From NCBI RefSeq assembly GCF_026745355.1, contig NC_079206.1, positions 14,320,616 to 14,384,615 of the forward strand: a stretch of DNA of 64,000 bases, given 5' to 3'. Numbering within the stretch: position 1 is the first letter of the stretch; every line of letters starts with the position of its first letter. Both the position numbers and the translations under genes were made by a program. This DNA comes from Beta vulgaris subsp. vulgaris (taxonomy: Eukaryota; Streptophyta; Magnoliopsida; Caryophyllales; Amaranthaceae). Of this stretch, positions 46,543-58,612 are shown piece after piece. Below the pieces are notes generated by a model that did no database searches, was not told the origin of the DNA, and saw nothing but the letters and a program-made list of their open reading frames with translations.

Positions 46543-48006
46543 CAGTACTATGATTAACTCCATCCCAATGTCTCCCAGGTCTAATACCGTATCTGTTAGC
46601 TTCGTAGTCAAGTCCCCCTTTTTATCCAACTGTGACTAGGTACATCTAGGGGAATAATGAAACCAGACTCTTTCTTCTCATTCGCCCCCAAGTCCGAAAG
46701 AAGCAAAGTTGGTCTCTTTATTCTGCAATTTGTTCAGTCATTTCAGAGTCATTTCTATAAATTTGCAACAATATTTTTTTTTTGGTAACGAACTAGATCT
46801 AGATACATTACCTTCATCATTCTATCGAGTTGAGGATCATCTCTGCCAACAAAATATGCATGCATCATGAGAATTCAGAAAGTTCGCATACGAGAATGAC
46901 ATACAATACACGGTACTCAATATCTTACTAATAACAATGACTCTTCCTGACTGCACCAAAAAGAGTCCTTCTTGAGAGATATTAATCACCCTCAATGGCT
47001 CAACCCTGTGGGTGATCATCCACGATCTTAACATATTGAAGTCAATTTTTCAACTTCCTCATGCCTTCTGTTGATTCAAACAAAATAGGCATACAAAAGA
47101 AGTTTGAAATAGAGAAATCTTTCGATTTATGAATTCTAATTCTTTCTTTGAAATACAGTTTTTTTTTTAGTTCGATCTTGAGGTCTGAATATTAAATATG
47201 AATCATAGTTCAAATATTTCTTTATCTTTATTCCTTTAAACATCATCCCTATTATCCTGGAAAATTGAGAAATATCAAGCAGGGCACATACCAATTTCAC
47301 CTCAGATGTATCATGTATGATAAATGGAATAAAACTTTAGTACTCACAGTCCTCTTTAGCATTAATCTATTGAACCACAACATAAAGAATCTAAAATCAA
47401 GCAGATAGATTACATCAAACAGGAGATTTTCCTCAAAAGAAAAATAATATGGACATTGATTGATTGATACCATTGAAACACAAGCAGCAGCAACATATCA
47501 ACAAAAACAAATCCAGAAAAGGCCTATAGAACCAAAAGTGAAAATTACTACGAAACAAGCAACTAAATCCTACTGCAAAATCTTAGATCATTTTCCATAG
47601 AGCCAAATATAGATATATAAACCCTCTCCTCTCCTTTGAAGTTTTTTTTACTACTATTCACTCATAGATCAGAAAAGCACAAGTGACAATACTTTTAGTT
47701 GCTCCAAGATATGTTGAATCAAATAAATATTTGTTACTGTATGAAAACATCACCTTTAAATGGTTACGCTAAGATAACTAATCCATTTTTTAGGCACTAT
47801 TGAGTAACTTGAATGCACAATTGATAACACAAGTGCAGAAAAGAAAACTCAAAATTTCATCACAATTCATAAATTCATGATAGAGCAAGCAGACATGAAG
47901 TGAGTAACCACTTTGGACCGTGCAAAAGGTTTATCTTTTTCAAGTTCTAGCTCAAGAACCCTAGCTTCAGTTTTGCGTTTTTGAGCCAATCCAACTTCTT
48001 CTCCTC
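46543..48006 (-). pseudogene. BUD13: BUD13 (pre-mRNA-splicing RES complex) gene fragment
   Basis: Minus-strand pieces resemble BUD13 in its C-terminal half, in the right order. Exon-like 48006-47919 reads EEVGLAQKRKTEARVLELELEKDKPFAR. 46842-46812 reads RDDPQLDRMMK, with GT-AG borders and matching phase to the first. 46722-46543 reads SDLGANEKKESGFIIP, then SHSWIKRG, then (after one extra G in a G-run near 46611) LDYEANRYGIRPGRHWDGVNH. The expected segment between the second and third pieces and both ends of the gene are missing. The third piece is out of phase. It is therefore a truncated non-functional copy that retained introns, so it arose by DNA duplication or capture, not retroposition. 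Confidence 0.75.
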
Positions 48007-48663
48007 CTGATCAACACAAGTAACGCGTGAACATTGTTAGTCCTGACAGAATAAATGCGATAATTGCCAAAAAAAATGATTTGATTTTGATGAAGAATAT
48101 GTAGATCATCATGATAAACATGTGTATACACAAATTTCGAGTCAAAATAAATAAGATAAGAAACAAAGTAACAAAGAAATTATATTTCAATAAATGTATT
48201 GAGTACAAATCTATGTAAACAACTTCAATAAGGTTAGTGCTATCTCCGATCTAGAGAAATGATAAACGTATAATTGATAGATGCAAAAAAACATCTATCA
48301 GGGGTAATAAAGTCTTTTCGCATATTAAAGTCAGGGGTACTAATGTCCTTTCGCACATTAACTGTTTTGTAACGTTATCTCACTGGGAATGACCCATTCC
48401 CATCTATTCCAAAAAAATCCTCATAAAAGGTAATGATTAGACAGCTCATTTGGTAGAAGAAGAACTTGAAAATTGGGAGGAGAAACTGAAGAATTGGCGG
48501 TGGAGAGGAAGAAGATAATTGGGAGGAGATACTGAAGAAGGCAAGAAATCTTCCGAGACGAAGAAGAAGATTTGAATAAAGCTTATCAAAAAAAGAACCT
48601 ACACAGAAGCAAAAAATTACTCCACAGCAGAAGAGAAATTTCAACAGCAAGTTGATTTAGGAA

Positions 48664-51600
48664 ATGGGTGAAGGTAAGTGAATTTCTGAAATTAATATGG
48701 ATATTCCTTAAATGTTCGTAATTGATGTAATTGAAAACATTATTTTTAGTTGTAGTTGAAAGTAAATGGAAATGGCGAATTTTATGATGAATCTGTTGCA
48801 GTTAAGCTGAATCTAATTTTTTTGTGCATGTTATTGAATATTGAGTTGTAAATTGAATGTTTTGCGGAAAAATAGAATCATGTAGTTGATAGTTGTAAAT
48901 GAAGGTAATTAATTTGAAAAAAATGATTTCCTCTAGGTGATGAAGGTGGTTATGGTAAGAAGGGGAAGGGCCATCGTAAGGATAAGGTAATTGATGTTTT
49001 CTGTTGTGAAATGTGAATTTCTCTGGTAGATAAATAGCAGTAAATAATATATTAGGAATCATGTAGGTCAATGAGGAGGAAAAGGGCAGTGAATCATGGC
49101 ATGATGAAGAAGAGGACGAGGATGAGGAAGTAAGTTAATATCCCTGTTTATGTTTGTTTATATGTTTGTTTATTTAATTAAAGGATTGGAAAATGTATTG
49201 AAGCATTGAATATGATTGTTTTCAAGGTGAATGGACTATGGTGCAAGAGCGGCAAAGGGGGTAGGCTTCCTGATGAAGTATACAGGGTAGTTAGTTTAAC
49301 CAATTGAAGTATGTTGAATTTATTTTATGTAGTTAATTTTACTGAATGAGATTGCAATAGCAGGTTAATAAATTAAGTGTTGGTGGAAGGTTGAAGGAGA
49401 GTGGGGAAGTGATTGCTAGCCGGGTGCTACTTAACAATAAAAGGGTAAGGGAATGTTTGTCTTTGTCTTAGGCAAATGCAAGTTCGCAAAATGTGTAATT
49501 GTGTGTACAAACTTAACTGACAGGAAGTGAATTTCAATTGCCGAGTCGAGACATTTGGTCAAATCGTAAAGCAATTTGATGAGAGGAAAAAGCGTTTGGT
49601 GGCTGAAATGGGGTTTGCTGGATTATTGCACTTTGTGGATAAGGGTTTGCCGAGGAATTTATGTTATTGGTTGTGCACAATGGTAGATGTGAAGAGGAGG
49701 GTATTGGTGTTGAATGGGTTGGAATTCCCTCTATCGAAGATACAAGTCCACTGGGTACTTGGACCCTATTGGTCCGAGGCATGTACCAAAAGTTTGTGAG
49801 GACGATGCGATGGAGAATGAAGTTGCTAGACTGTGTGAATCATTTGTTACGCGATGCCCGTCTGGACCTAGGAGTTTTCGCGGAAGACAATTTTGGAAGT
49901 TATTGAGGGGCCTTTGGAAGATGACTCAGAATTCAAGAAGGCATTTATGATGATGGCGGTGAATGATGTGATGGCCCCGACAAGTTGTCATCGAATGTCT
50001 GTGAAGATGCTCCCAGTTGTAAGTGTTGCAGAGAGGGCAAAAGAATACGATTGGTGTAGTTTTGTGTTGGACCATCTTATAAAATCTGTTGGTAATTTTG
50101 CGAAAAGGTTTTACACTGAAGGATATGCGAAATGCTGTGGTGGTTGCACTATATTTCTGGCGGTATGGTTTGTTTGACAATCATATTGTTTATTCATATC
50201 ATTCAGTGTAGGTGTTATATTACAAATTGTGTTATTTTTGTAACCCTCTATTGTAGGTGTTATACCTTGATCGATTGAGGAGGAACCCTGTATCGTGGGG
50301 AGTTTTTCCACGAAGAAAGCGTGGACGAAGGAGGATATAAACCTTGCAAAGAAAGAAGATAGGAAAGCATCAGGTGATTATGGTGGCCTCGGTGTAAGTA
50401 GTTTATATATAATAATGTGTAATTTTTTTTAGTATGAAGGAATAAGATTTGTTGTGTTGTGTATATTAGATTTGTTGTGTTTGTGTATATTTTTGTAGTG
50501 TGTGGATGTTGCGTACGGGGAACGTCATCCTCTTGAAGCGAGGGACAAGATGCCTGAATCTGAATACAATGAATTGGTCCCCAGATAGTAACAACATGTA
50601 AGAGAAAAGGGGCCTTGAAAGGGAGACGTAAGTTAATTCCTAAATTAAATCCTTATGAGTATAAGTTGCGAAGGAAAATGCAAAATGATGAAATGCAGGC
50701 AGTAGTAATGGAAGGCAAAAGTATGGAAATGCAGAAGGTATAGGTACAGGTACATCTGCACCACCAAGATCACCACCTATGTTCAGTAGGCAACAGTCAG
50801 AGGGGAGGGACCAAGATCACCTATATCATTGAGGAGTCGCCGACAGTCAGATGGACGAAGATCACCTATATCATTGAGGAGTCGCCAACAGTCTGAGGTA
50901 CGTGATGAATGTTCATCACCAGTAGCACCCCCAGGATTTGAGAATGTAATTGTAAATGGGAATTTGCAATTGGGAGAGTCGAGTAGTAATAATACATTGA
51001 CAGTTTCCAGTGAAGCACAAGTAGAGATGGTGGTGGGTAAGTATGGAACTGCACTAATGGAGGCACCAGTTATAGGTATAACAGTAGTAGAGGGTTCGAA
51101 GTACAGTTGGAGGAAAGTGAAGGAGGTTGAAGAATTAAGTGAAGGTGGAGAGAATGAAACAGCAGGTAATGAAAATGTTAATTCGAATGGAGAATCGCAA
51201 GTAGGAGAACGAAGCCGTAAACATAGGAAGACAAAGACTCGGTTGTTTTGAGTGAGGAGTACGAACAGACGTGGCGTCCTAAGGCAACCAACAAGGATAA
51301 ATTATTTGAGCTGATGTCAAAATGCAAGTAAGTTGTAGTACAAGCAAGTTGATGAGATCCAATTAAATTTTAAATTACGCAGTAATAGTAATGAATTATT
51401 TGTCAATGTCAGGGGAGATCCAATTATAATTGATGTTGATGGGAACTTTGCGACATTGAGTTGTTGCAGATCATTGTCTCAGGCCCGTGGTCGATTAGAT
51501 GATAATGTAAGTGCCCTGCTAACCAGACATATGAGTTTTTAATTACAACTTAATGTTCTAATCGTTTGCTGTTCTCAAGTATGTTCGAGTTGCAGCATGT

Positions 51601-52467
51601 CTTTATGTGAAAGTGTGGGGCGGCGATTTGGAACTAGAAGCAGGAGGTTGATGCTGGATCCAACATTTGCGGTGAGTTATTGTATGTTGTTTTATAATAA
51701 CAACCAAGTAAAAAACATAATTCTTTTTCCATGTAGATAAGAGTGCTGCAAGTAGAAGGAGATAACTGGGATAGTGTTGATAGGATAATCCAGTCCTCCA
51801 TCAAAGCACACCAGTTGCGTCATGTCTTAGGTAAGTGTGGTATGTGGCATAAACCTTTCACAACGAACAATATGTGCATTCTACAATGTCATATACCTTT
51901 CACAACGAACAATATGGAACATTGAAAAGTGAAGTCAATTTCAGGTATTTGTCCCTGTTATTGAAGACGGTCATTGGTGGTGTGCCGCCTTCTCGGTAAA
52001 CAGGGAGGAGGTGATGATCATAGACTCCATGGAAACAAAAGAAGCTGTCGACAGTTCCTGGGATATCGGGGCTGTGAGCAGATGGCCGCGTTCTACTCTA
52101 AACATGAAGCAGCAGTCGGACTTGTAAGTTTCTCTTAATTAAGTTATGATGGCAGCTTGTTAAATAATTATTTATATTATGTAAAGTAATTATTTTATAT
52201 TATGTTATATGTTAGGCATAGTGCGGAGTTTACATGTTGTTAGCTATCAAGCACAATGCCGATCGTTTTGTGGAGAGTGTACAATTGGTAAATGTTCCGT
52301 TAATTTCTTGATATTGAACCAAGGTTTTCATTAAATTATTATGAAATGGATTCTTTATGTGGACAGGGAAACATTGTGGAAGAGCGTAAATGGTTGCTAT
52401 GTGAGGATGTCATGTGCGACTTCAACGAGGCCCGCGAAAGTGTGAAGGCTTTGATGTCCTCTTTGTG
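48664..52467 (+). pseudogene. MULE-associated Ulp1 (C48) SUMO-protease-like gene, broken
   Basis: Clean exons at 48664-48673, 48937-48986, 49067-49129, 49227-49286 and 49364-49444 encode MGEGDEGGYGKKGKG..., a glutamate-rich stretch and a basic stretch. The exon from 49524 reads VETFGQIVKQFDERKKRLVAEMGFAGLL...LPRNLCYWL, a block I associate with Ulp1-bearing plant mobile proteins. Frameshifts occur near 49765, 49885 and 50310, though YDWCSFVLDHLI, GCTIFLAV and DRLRRNPVSWGVFP remain. A low-complexity linker spans 50829-51251. The protease part shows VFVPVIEDGHWWCAAFS (His motif, about 51943), EEVMIIDSM (Asp) and WPRSTLNMKQQSD. The catalytic CGVYMLLAIKHN (about 52219) is in a different frame unless splicing is non-canonical. 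The end is VKALMSSL at 52467. Not expected to be active. Confidence 0.72.
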
Positions 52468-52789
52468 AAGGGTACCCGCGGAAGTAGTTTACTGTGTTAA
52501 TGTTTTCTTATGATGATGTAGTTTTTTTGTACATTAACATTGGGCAGCTTTTGGGTGGATATAATTTTGGGGTGGGCTAGATTGGCCATAGATTGGGCTG
52601 ATAGATATATAGGATGAAATATCACAATATTCTTTTGGGGTGATGTTGGGCTATATTTGGCCTCATAGATATATATATAGGATGAAATAGATTGGGCAGT
52701 GGTTGGGTTTAGATTGGGTTTTGATTTTGGGTGAGTTTCGCAGGAACACAACTTATTTGTTTAATATTATTTTGGGGTGATTTTCTGAC

Positions 52790-53540
52790 AAATTAAATGA
52801 AGAAAGTTTCTTTAAATATAGAGTTTGTGAAATTCATATAGAGTTTGTGAAGTCAATATAGAGTTTGTGAAATTAGTGAACATAAAATAAACACGATATA
52901 TGTTAAATCATAAACACAATTAATCAAACCAAGAACCCAGTTTGTTAACTCATGAACACATTTATAAAACCATGAACACAATTTATGAAACACATAAAAT
53001 GTTTGTGATTATATGAAGAAAGTATGTTTGTCAATATATGGAGTTTGTGAAATTAATATAGAGTTTGTGAAGTCAATATAGAGTTTGTGAATATATGGAG
53101 TTTGTGAAATTAATATAGAGTTTGTGAAGTCAATATAGAGTTTGTGAAATTGTGAACATAAAATAAACACGATATCAAACCAAGAACCCAGATTGTTAAC
53201 TCATGAACACAATTTATAAAAACATGAACACAATTTATAAAACCATGAACACAAGTTATGAAACACATATAATGTTTGTCAAAGTAATGAAACCTGAACA
53301 CAATTTATCAAACCAAGAACCCAGTTTGTTAACTCATGAATACAATTTATTAAACCATGAACACAATTTTGAAATACATAAAATATTTGTGATTATATGA
53401 AGAAAGTATGTTTGTCAATATATGGAGTTTGTGAAATTAATGAACATGAACACAGTATGTAGAATCATGAACACAATTTATCAAACCATGAACCCAGTTT
53501 GTTAACTCATGAACACAATTTATCAAACCATGAACCTCCC
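52790..53540. repeat. Minisatellite array (GAGTTTGTGAA and ATGAACACAATTTAT units)
   Basis: Two interleaved motifs: AATATAGAGTTTGTGAA (at least eight copies) and (A)CCATGAACACAATTTAT/AACCCAGTTTGTTAACTC (about a dozen copies). Larger blocks of about 250 bases are themselves duplicated (52.83-52.98, 53.04-53.25, 53.42-53.53 kb). Short open frames here are repeat translations. Confidence 0.85.
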
Positions 53541-54383
53541 GGGACTTATAATCATAACACAAGTTATGAAACCATTTACACTTATAATGATAATCATAAC
53601 ACATCTAGACTTATAATCTAGACCCAATAATAATCATAACATTCATGATAATAATAAAGTATAGTTACAAAATAGTCGTTCTTTCTTAGAACCACTGTGA
53701 TTCAAATTAACACCTAAAAACGAAGTTAACCATTTTCCAAAAGTTTCAAACGAAGTTCAATGGCCAAAAGCCAAGCTTACAAAATAAACAAAAGCCAAGC
53801 TTACAAAGTTTAACATTCATGAGCAAGTAATTCATAACCTACATTTTACACATTAACGATAGTCTTGAAAATAAAAAAAGCACACAGTCAATTGAAGCGA
53901 TCCTAATCCAGCTCTTGAAAAATTATCCTTCCTTCTTCAACGGTGGGCAACGTCGCAGCTACATAAAAACGACACATACGAAATAGTTAGAATGATGAAA
54001 TTAAAATCATGTATTTTTAAATTTCATATATGACTATTTAAATTAAAAGACAACATGTCTTTTTAAACGGAAAGATCTACTTATATTTTATAATTTTTTA
54101 TCAATGAAGGGAAAATAAAATGAGTTCTACACTTCATAATTTACTTTATACGACAACATCACTATTTCAATATAACCACAACATGTTTTAAAGGGAAATA
54201 TATAAATGTTAACACAAATTATTTTGATACTGAAAGATACAATGAATAGATACAATTGCAACACCAAAAATAATATTTGGAAAAATGACTGAAAAGAATA
54301 TGGAAATTACTCAATCATAGAAGTCTTGAGCATGATGGCTTTCTCTTCAGCCTCTTCATCATCAGATGAAGCATGATAGGGTT
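53541..54383. other. Gene-less AT-rich stretch downstream of the small minus-strand ORF
   Basis: No gene on either strand apart from a possible frame-shifted tail of the next feature at 54320-54383 (reads EVKPYHASSDDEEAEEK on minus). Otherwise unremarkable. Confidence 0.45.
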
Positions 54384-54779
54384 TCACTTCAGTTCTTCAT
54401 CATCAGATGAATCGTCAATGATATATACCTTTGGTGGTTCTTTTATTTCCTTTCCCTTTCCCTTTTCTTTAACAGAACAATGCTTGCATCTTTTACATCC
54501 TTTCCCTTTTCTTTTTTTACCTGAAACGCTAGGTCGAGGTTGAGAGGGAGACCTACAAGGGGGTGTGCAAAAAAAAGCCTTCATAGCCTCGATGGTTTCT
54601 TTCAATGTTTTGAAGGTCTCTTCGCTTAGTAGTTCAGCAGCTTCGCCGGAGTAGTACATCTTCCAGGCGTATGGGGTGCCATCAGTGATTGAATTGCCAA
54701 GAAGAGTGCATAAATAACGGTCTCGCTTTGTTGCGCCTGCTTCTCTAAGTTCTTTTGTCATTTGCAAGAAGAGTGCCAT
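54384..54779 (-). CDS. Small element-borne protein: basic cysteine tract and SIM-like acidic tail
   Basis: Unrecognised 131-codon frame. The N-terminal ~75 residues are mixed and probably helical (MALFLQMTKELREAGATKRD...). Residues ~85-115 are strongly basic, with GKKRKGKGCKRCKHC, a nuclear-localisation-like tract containing a CxxCxxC. The C-terminus reads PKVYIIDDSSDDEELK: a hydrophobic core VYII followed by acidic/serine residues, the pattern of a phospho-type SUMO-interaction motif. A frameshift just before the stop hides a continuation, EVKPYHASSDDEEAEEK. The leader upstream (54780-54890) is CT-rich on minus, like plant 5' UTRs. It sits between the Ulp1 gene and the transposase. Function unknown; the SIM reading is inference. 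Confidence 0.5.
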   Translation of the reverse strand: MALFLQMTKELREAGATKRDRYLCTLLGNSITDGTPYAWKMYYSGEAAELLSEETFKTLKETIEAMKAFFCTPPCRSPSQPRPSVSGKKRKGKGCKRCKHCSVKEKGKGKEIKEPPKVYIIDDSSDDEELK

Positions 54780-55379
54780 CAGTGAGTTTTTTTTGGGATG
54801 GTGTTTTGGGTTGTTGAGAGGAGAGATGAGAGAGACGAAGTGAAGGAGAGAGGAGAGAGACGAAGATCAGAGTAGGTGTAGGAGATGAGTTAGATTTACT
54901 AATTAGTATTAATTGACTTATTTGACTCCTTTATTAACTCCGGTTTTCAAGACTTAATTGGACAGTTACATTTACTAGTTATATTTACTAATTTGTACTA
55001 TATATTATATGTCTAATAATACTATAGGAAATTATGTTATTTTGAACCTCAAAAACTAAATAATTAAATTTTGCGTTCTATATCTTTCAATATTATTTGT
55101 AACGTGTTTTTTACTCCATAATATCATATCTTGCAAGAACTTTATCATATGAAATAGTTCTTCCTTATGACTTACATAACCGACAAATATCTTAACAAAA
55201 CACATAATATATTACTAATTGGATCTCCAAATAATTTATAACAAAAGACATAGTAGTTCTTCATTTGATAACCTGATTTGTCTTCAAGTTGTTCCTGCGA
55301 AAAGCCTCTTCCTCATACAGGTGTTCCGTTTAGACTACAATTACGGAAATTACTTCAAATAGTTTGTTTTAAAAGAGTG
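54780..55379. other. Gene-less AT-rich stretch
   Basis: CT-rich leader of the small ORF at its left edge (minus strand), then AT-rich sequence without a gene. Confidence 0.45.
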
Positions 55380-56340
55380 TGAAATATAAATGGAAATAGA
55401 AATAGTAACAACCAAACGTACCTGAACATCAACCACGAATTGCGCGTGGCCGCCACCCTCAGCCTTCCAGACATCGACATCGACGTCGTTTCCACACCAC
55501 ATCACAGCCATCCCCCCAGAAATGCCCACGCCGTTCACGTACTCATACTTCATGGAGTGCCTAGTACTGCATGCACCTCCCCAAACTCATCTTGCGTCAC
55601 CCTGGTTTCTAGTAGAACCATGACCACCGGTTGATGAACACTGAAGATAGTCCAGAAATGAGATACGAAACTAGGCCTGGCACAACCCCTGACACTCCAA
55701 ATTAACAGTGGGGTGTGTGGGGGTAAAGGATTAAGTTCACTTATGCCCCCCCTTAGTCGGACCATAGTGTAGTGCCACTCATCCCCTCTCCTAACGCGCG
55801 TTGTAGAAAACATGGTTATCCGTATGTGTGACATTGGGGCCATGATGTGCATGACATGAAGGTCGTGTACATAGCTGGCCATTAGTACTTGAACCACCTG
55901 AGTTCTCATCAAGTATATGAAACCTGAATCAGGAATTGTGATTTTTGGGTCGACAATGTACCTAGCAAAATCAGGCACAATTTTCTTACTTCCTTCATAT
56001 CTAGCCTGCATATACTCCAATCTAAGAACCCTTGAATGCATCTGGTACCTTAATAAGATCACTTATGTTGGGTAGGTGGCCAATCATGCCGGCGTCGATC
56101 CTTGTTGCATCTTTAGGGGACTGTAAAAAGTGCAATCAGGAAGATCACATCGAGGATGGCGTATGATCTTCCTCAGTTTCCACGGGGTTGCATCTACTTC
56201 CCCAAAGTAGGAGTGATCCCTCCAGTAAGTTATTTTGTTGAAATCTAATTCCGGCTTTCCTATGGGCGGGGGAATGCCATATATGGTGGACCTGGTTTCA
56301 CATTCGGTGAAGGACCAGCCTGTGGTGGTTCGATGTTGGG
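55380..56340 (-). pseudogene. LINE fragment: end of ORF1-like part and start of ORF2 endonuclease
   Basis: On minus, 56270-56100 reads PELDFNKITYWRDHSYFGEVD in short frames. The 170-codon frame 56062-55550 ends with LLIWSVRGCARPSFVSHF and VVMVLLETRV, the first two motifs of the APE-type endonuclease of plant L1 elements. After a frameshift near 55555 it continues YEYVNGVGISGGMAVMW, the next conserved block (the usual 'GG..W'). The sequence then stops at about 55.4 kb. The reverse transcriptase is absent. It probably inserted into the composite element. Confidence 0.65.
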
Positions 56341-56589
56341 GGAAATGTTTGCATTTCTGCCATGAGAGGGAGTTTGGAGTTTGGACAGTTTGGAGTTTGG
56401 AGAGTTTGGAGTTTGGAGAAAGGGTGTGAGAGAAAGTTGTAAGTTAACAGTTAACTATGGAGTAAATATATCTGCAGTTAGATAGTACTATAGAGTAAGA
56501 TAATATAATATAACGCAGTTAATTGCAAGGTATAAGAAATTGTCGGTTTATTTGCAGAATAAATTGTGTTCAGGAATAGAAACTTGTTC
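56341..56589. other. Short gene-less interval with GGAGTTT repeats
   Basis: TTTGGAGTTTGGA-type direct repeats at 56369-56417; otherwise AT-rich. Confidence 0.5.
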
Positions 56590-57890
56590 ATCTTTCAGGT
56601 ATTAGTGTTGAAATATATGAAAGGATTAATATAAATTGTGTTCAGGAAATATAAAAACTTGTTCATCTTTCAGTTAGAAGTGTTGAAATATATGAAAGGA
56701 TTAAGTGTAAAGTTAAGCCTTTACGTCTAATATTATTGAACTTACTTGTATTAATGGATTTAAACGAGTTAAACGACTTAATTTTGTACGATATTAAACG
56801 TTTACGACTTCTAAATACTTGAAATATATGAAAGGATTAAGTGTAAAGTGTAGCCTTTACGTCCGTCTAATATTATTGAACTTTACTTATATTAATGGAT
56901 TTAAACGAGTTAAACAACTTAAACTTATACGATATTAAATGTTTACGACTTCTAAATACTTGAAATATATGAAAGGATTAAGTGTAAAGTGTAGCCTTTA
57001 CGTCCGTCTAATATTATTGAACTTTACTTGTATTAATGGATTAAACGAGTTAAACGACTTAAATTATACGATATTAAACGTTTACGACTTCTAAATACTT
57101 GAAATATATGAAAGGATTAAGTGTAAAGTGTAGCATTTACGTCCGTTAATATTATACGTCTAATATTATTGAACTTACTTGTATTAATGGATTTAAACGA
57201 GTTAAACGACTTAATTTTGTACGATATTAAACGTTTACGACTTCTAAATACTTGAAATATATGAAAGGATTAAGTGTAAAGTGTAGCCTTTACGTCCGTC
57301 TAATATTATTGAACTTTACTTGTATTAATGGATTTAAACGAGTTAAACGAGTTAAACAACTTAAACTTATACGATATTAAATGTTTACGACTTCTAAATA
57401 CTTGAAATATATGAAAGGATTAAGTGTAAAGTGTAGCCTTTACGTCCGTCTAATATGATTGAACTTTACTTGTATTAATGGATTTAAACGACTTAAACTT
57501 ATATGATATTAAACGTTTACGACTTCTAAATACTTGAAATATATGAAAGGATTAAGTGTAAAGTGTAGCCTTTACGTCCGTCTAATATTATACGTCTAAT
57601 ATTGAACTTACTTGTATTAATGGATTTAAACGAGTTAAACGACTTAATTTGTACGATATTAAACGTTTACGACTTCTAAATACTTGAAATATATGAAAGG
57701 ATTAAGTGTAAAGTGTAGCCTTTACGTCCGTCTAATTATTATTGAACTTTACTTGTATTAATGGATTTAAACGAGTTAAACGACTTAAACTTATACGATA
57801 TTAAACGTTTACGACTTCTAAATACTTGAAATATATGAAAGGATTAAGTGTAATGTTAAGCCTTTACGTCTAATATTATTGAACTTGTAA
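56590..57890 (+). repeat. Tandem satellite array, about nine units of 132-153 bp
   Basis: GAAATATATGAAAGGATTAA starts units at 56685, 56821, 56962, 57101, 57254, 57404, 57536, 57686 and 57828, a spacing of 132-153 bases. An earlier partial unit is at 56610. Each unit then has TGTAAAGTGTAGCCTTTACG, TATTATTGAACTT, TTGTATTAATGGATTTAAAC and CGATATTAAACGTTTACGAC. Length differences come from small internal duplications (e.g. an extra ACGAGTTAA). No coding. Confidence 0.95.
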
Positions 57891-58540
57891 ATCAATACAA
57901 AATGACGAACAAGTACAAAATAACGTTTACGACTTCTAGTTAAATGACGAACAACTACTACATACATCAATACAATTTCATAAATGATGAACACAACTTA
58001 TAAATCAACGAATAGTTATTTGAAACTTACAATTATTTATAAAATGCCGAAATGAAGTTGTAAATCCAATAATACAACTTGATAAATGATGACCCATCGA
58101 TGAATAATATTTTATAACTTAGAACACAATTTTAAAAATTCCGAACACAAGTTTGAAATCCGTTAATAGTAGTTTATAATTTACAAACACAACAAAACTT
58201 ATAAATCGATCAATAGTAGTTTATAACTTACAAACACAATTTATAAAATGATGAACACAACTTATCAATCGATCAATACTAGTTTATAACTTACAAACAC
58301 AACACAACTTATAAATAGATGAATAGTAGTTTATAACTTAGAAACAGAATTTATAAAATGACGAACAGAAGTTGTAAATCCATTAATCAAACTTCATAAA
58401 TGATGAACACAACTTATAAATAGATCAATAGTAGTTTATAACTTACAAACACAATTTATAAAATGACGAATAGAAGTTCTAAATCCATTAATCAAACTTG
58501 ATAAATGATGAACACAACTTATAAATCTATCAATAGTAGT
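57891..58540. repeat. Degenerate repeat array with AACACAACTTATAAAT / AGTAGTTTATAACTTAC
   Basis: Roughly nine half-units of 60-70 bases alternate between AAATGATGAACACAACTTAT and ATCAATAGTAGTTTATAACT. It shares the core GAACACAA(T/C)TTAT with the array at 52.8 kb, so the two arrays may have a common origin. Confidence 0.85.
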
Positions 58541-58612
58541 TGCCTATTAAGTATTAAGTAATTTTGTTGCCTATTAAGTATTAAGTAATTTTGTTGCCTA
58601 TTAAGTAATTGA
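58541..58612 (+). repeat. Three 29-base tandem copies
   Basis: TTGCCTATTAAGTATTAAGT followed by AATTTTG occurs twice, and a shortened copy follows, ending at about 58612. Confidence 0.85.

Noticed and set aside
49534..50311. Minus-strand frames opposite the Ulp1-type gene
   Set aside because: They are antisense shadows of + strand exons that match the mobile protein family.
52790..53540. CRISPR-like regular repeats
   Set aside because: Repeats are degenerate, interleaved and without unique spacers; this is a plant minisatellite, and CRISPR is not expected in a nuclear genome.
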